From Symbiodinium natans (taxonomy: Eukaryota; Sar; Dinophyceae; Suessiales; Symbiodiniaceae), in NCBI GenBank assembly GCA_905221605.1, contig CAJNDS010002076.1, positions 205,001 to 269,000 of the forward strand: a stretch of DNA of 64,000 nt, read 5' to 3'. Positions 63,935 through 64,000 of this stretch are shown piece after piece; within the stretch, counting starts at the first letter, position 1; each line of letters starts with the position of its first letter. The translations under genes and the position numbers were made by a program. A model generated the notes under the pieces. The model ran no database searches, was not told the origin of the DNA, and saw nothing but the letters and a program-made list of their open reading frames with translations.

Positions 63935-64000
63935 GCTTGCGGCTCTTCGCCGAGGACGGTCAAGTTTCCAAGCTGGGTGCAAGGAGCTTTCAACTTTTTC
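63935..64000 (+). CDS. partial exon at the window end
   Basis: After GCCCAG the frame reads LRLFAEDGQVSKLGARSFQL and runs off the window. It is probably the next exon of the gene at 63455, because C-rich intron-like sequence (63785-63870) lies between. Confidence 0.38.

Noticed and set aside
1-64000. Dinoflagellate spliced-leader relics
   Set aside because: I looked by eye for the conserved CCATTTTGGCTCAAG end and did not see it; an exact search would settle it.

Overview
The window reads as nuclear DNA of a dinoflagellate. The strongest evidence is a gene at 205-3261 that can be joined in frame across 14 short exons. By my parse its 13 introns use GC (7), GT (4) and GA (2) as 5' splice sites, all end in AG, and most have AG|G at both junctions. 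GC-AG and GA-AG introns at this frequency are known from Symbiodiniaceae and relatives. Further support comes from the very short exons, strand-coherent TTTAGGG/CCCTAAA-like intron sequence, many microsatellites, and a 100-base scaffold gap (33611-33710). I found no bacterial operon, tRNA, rRNA or CRISPR array.

Most clear genes lie on the + strand. Two have a recognisable product: a nucleoside diphosphate kinase-like protein (205-3261) and a protein with an FHA phosphothreonine-binding domain (58586-60329). Others can be followed as chains of phase-compatible exons without a family call: an Ala/Gln-rich helical protein (7242-8975), 20482-21193, 21598-24020, 26184-27698, 33906-34448, an Arg/Ser-repeat tail (35612-36371), two coiled-coil proteins (42078-44655 and 45007-47535), 52364-53184 and 54755-55705. 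A decayed Ty1/copia-type gag with a broken zinc knuckle lies at about 3640-4145.

From about 0 to 49 kb the sequence is mostly intron-like. Introns begin G-rich (gggtttaggg-like) and end C-rich (ccctaaaccc-like), so exons sit where C-rich sequence turns to G-rich. From about 49 to 64 kb this composition weakens and open frames are longer. Between genes are tandem repeats: several unrelated arrays built on 8-bp units, GAA/GAG, GA, CT and TA microsatellites, an approximately 85-bp minisatellite, and a telomere-like CCCTAAA/CCCTAAG array.

Many single open frames are listed with low confidence because both strands are open and no transcript data are available. Exon borders were set by hand from reading frame, phase and splice motifs. 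No shared pathway links the genes, which fits the unclustered gene order usual in dinoflagellates.
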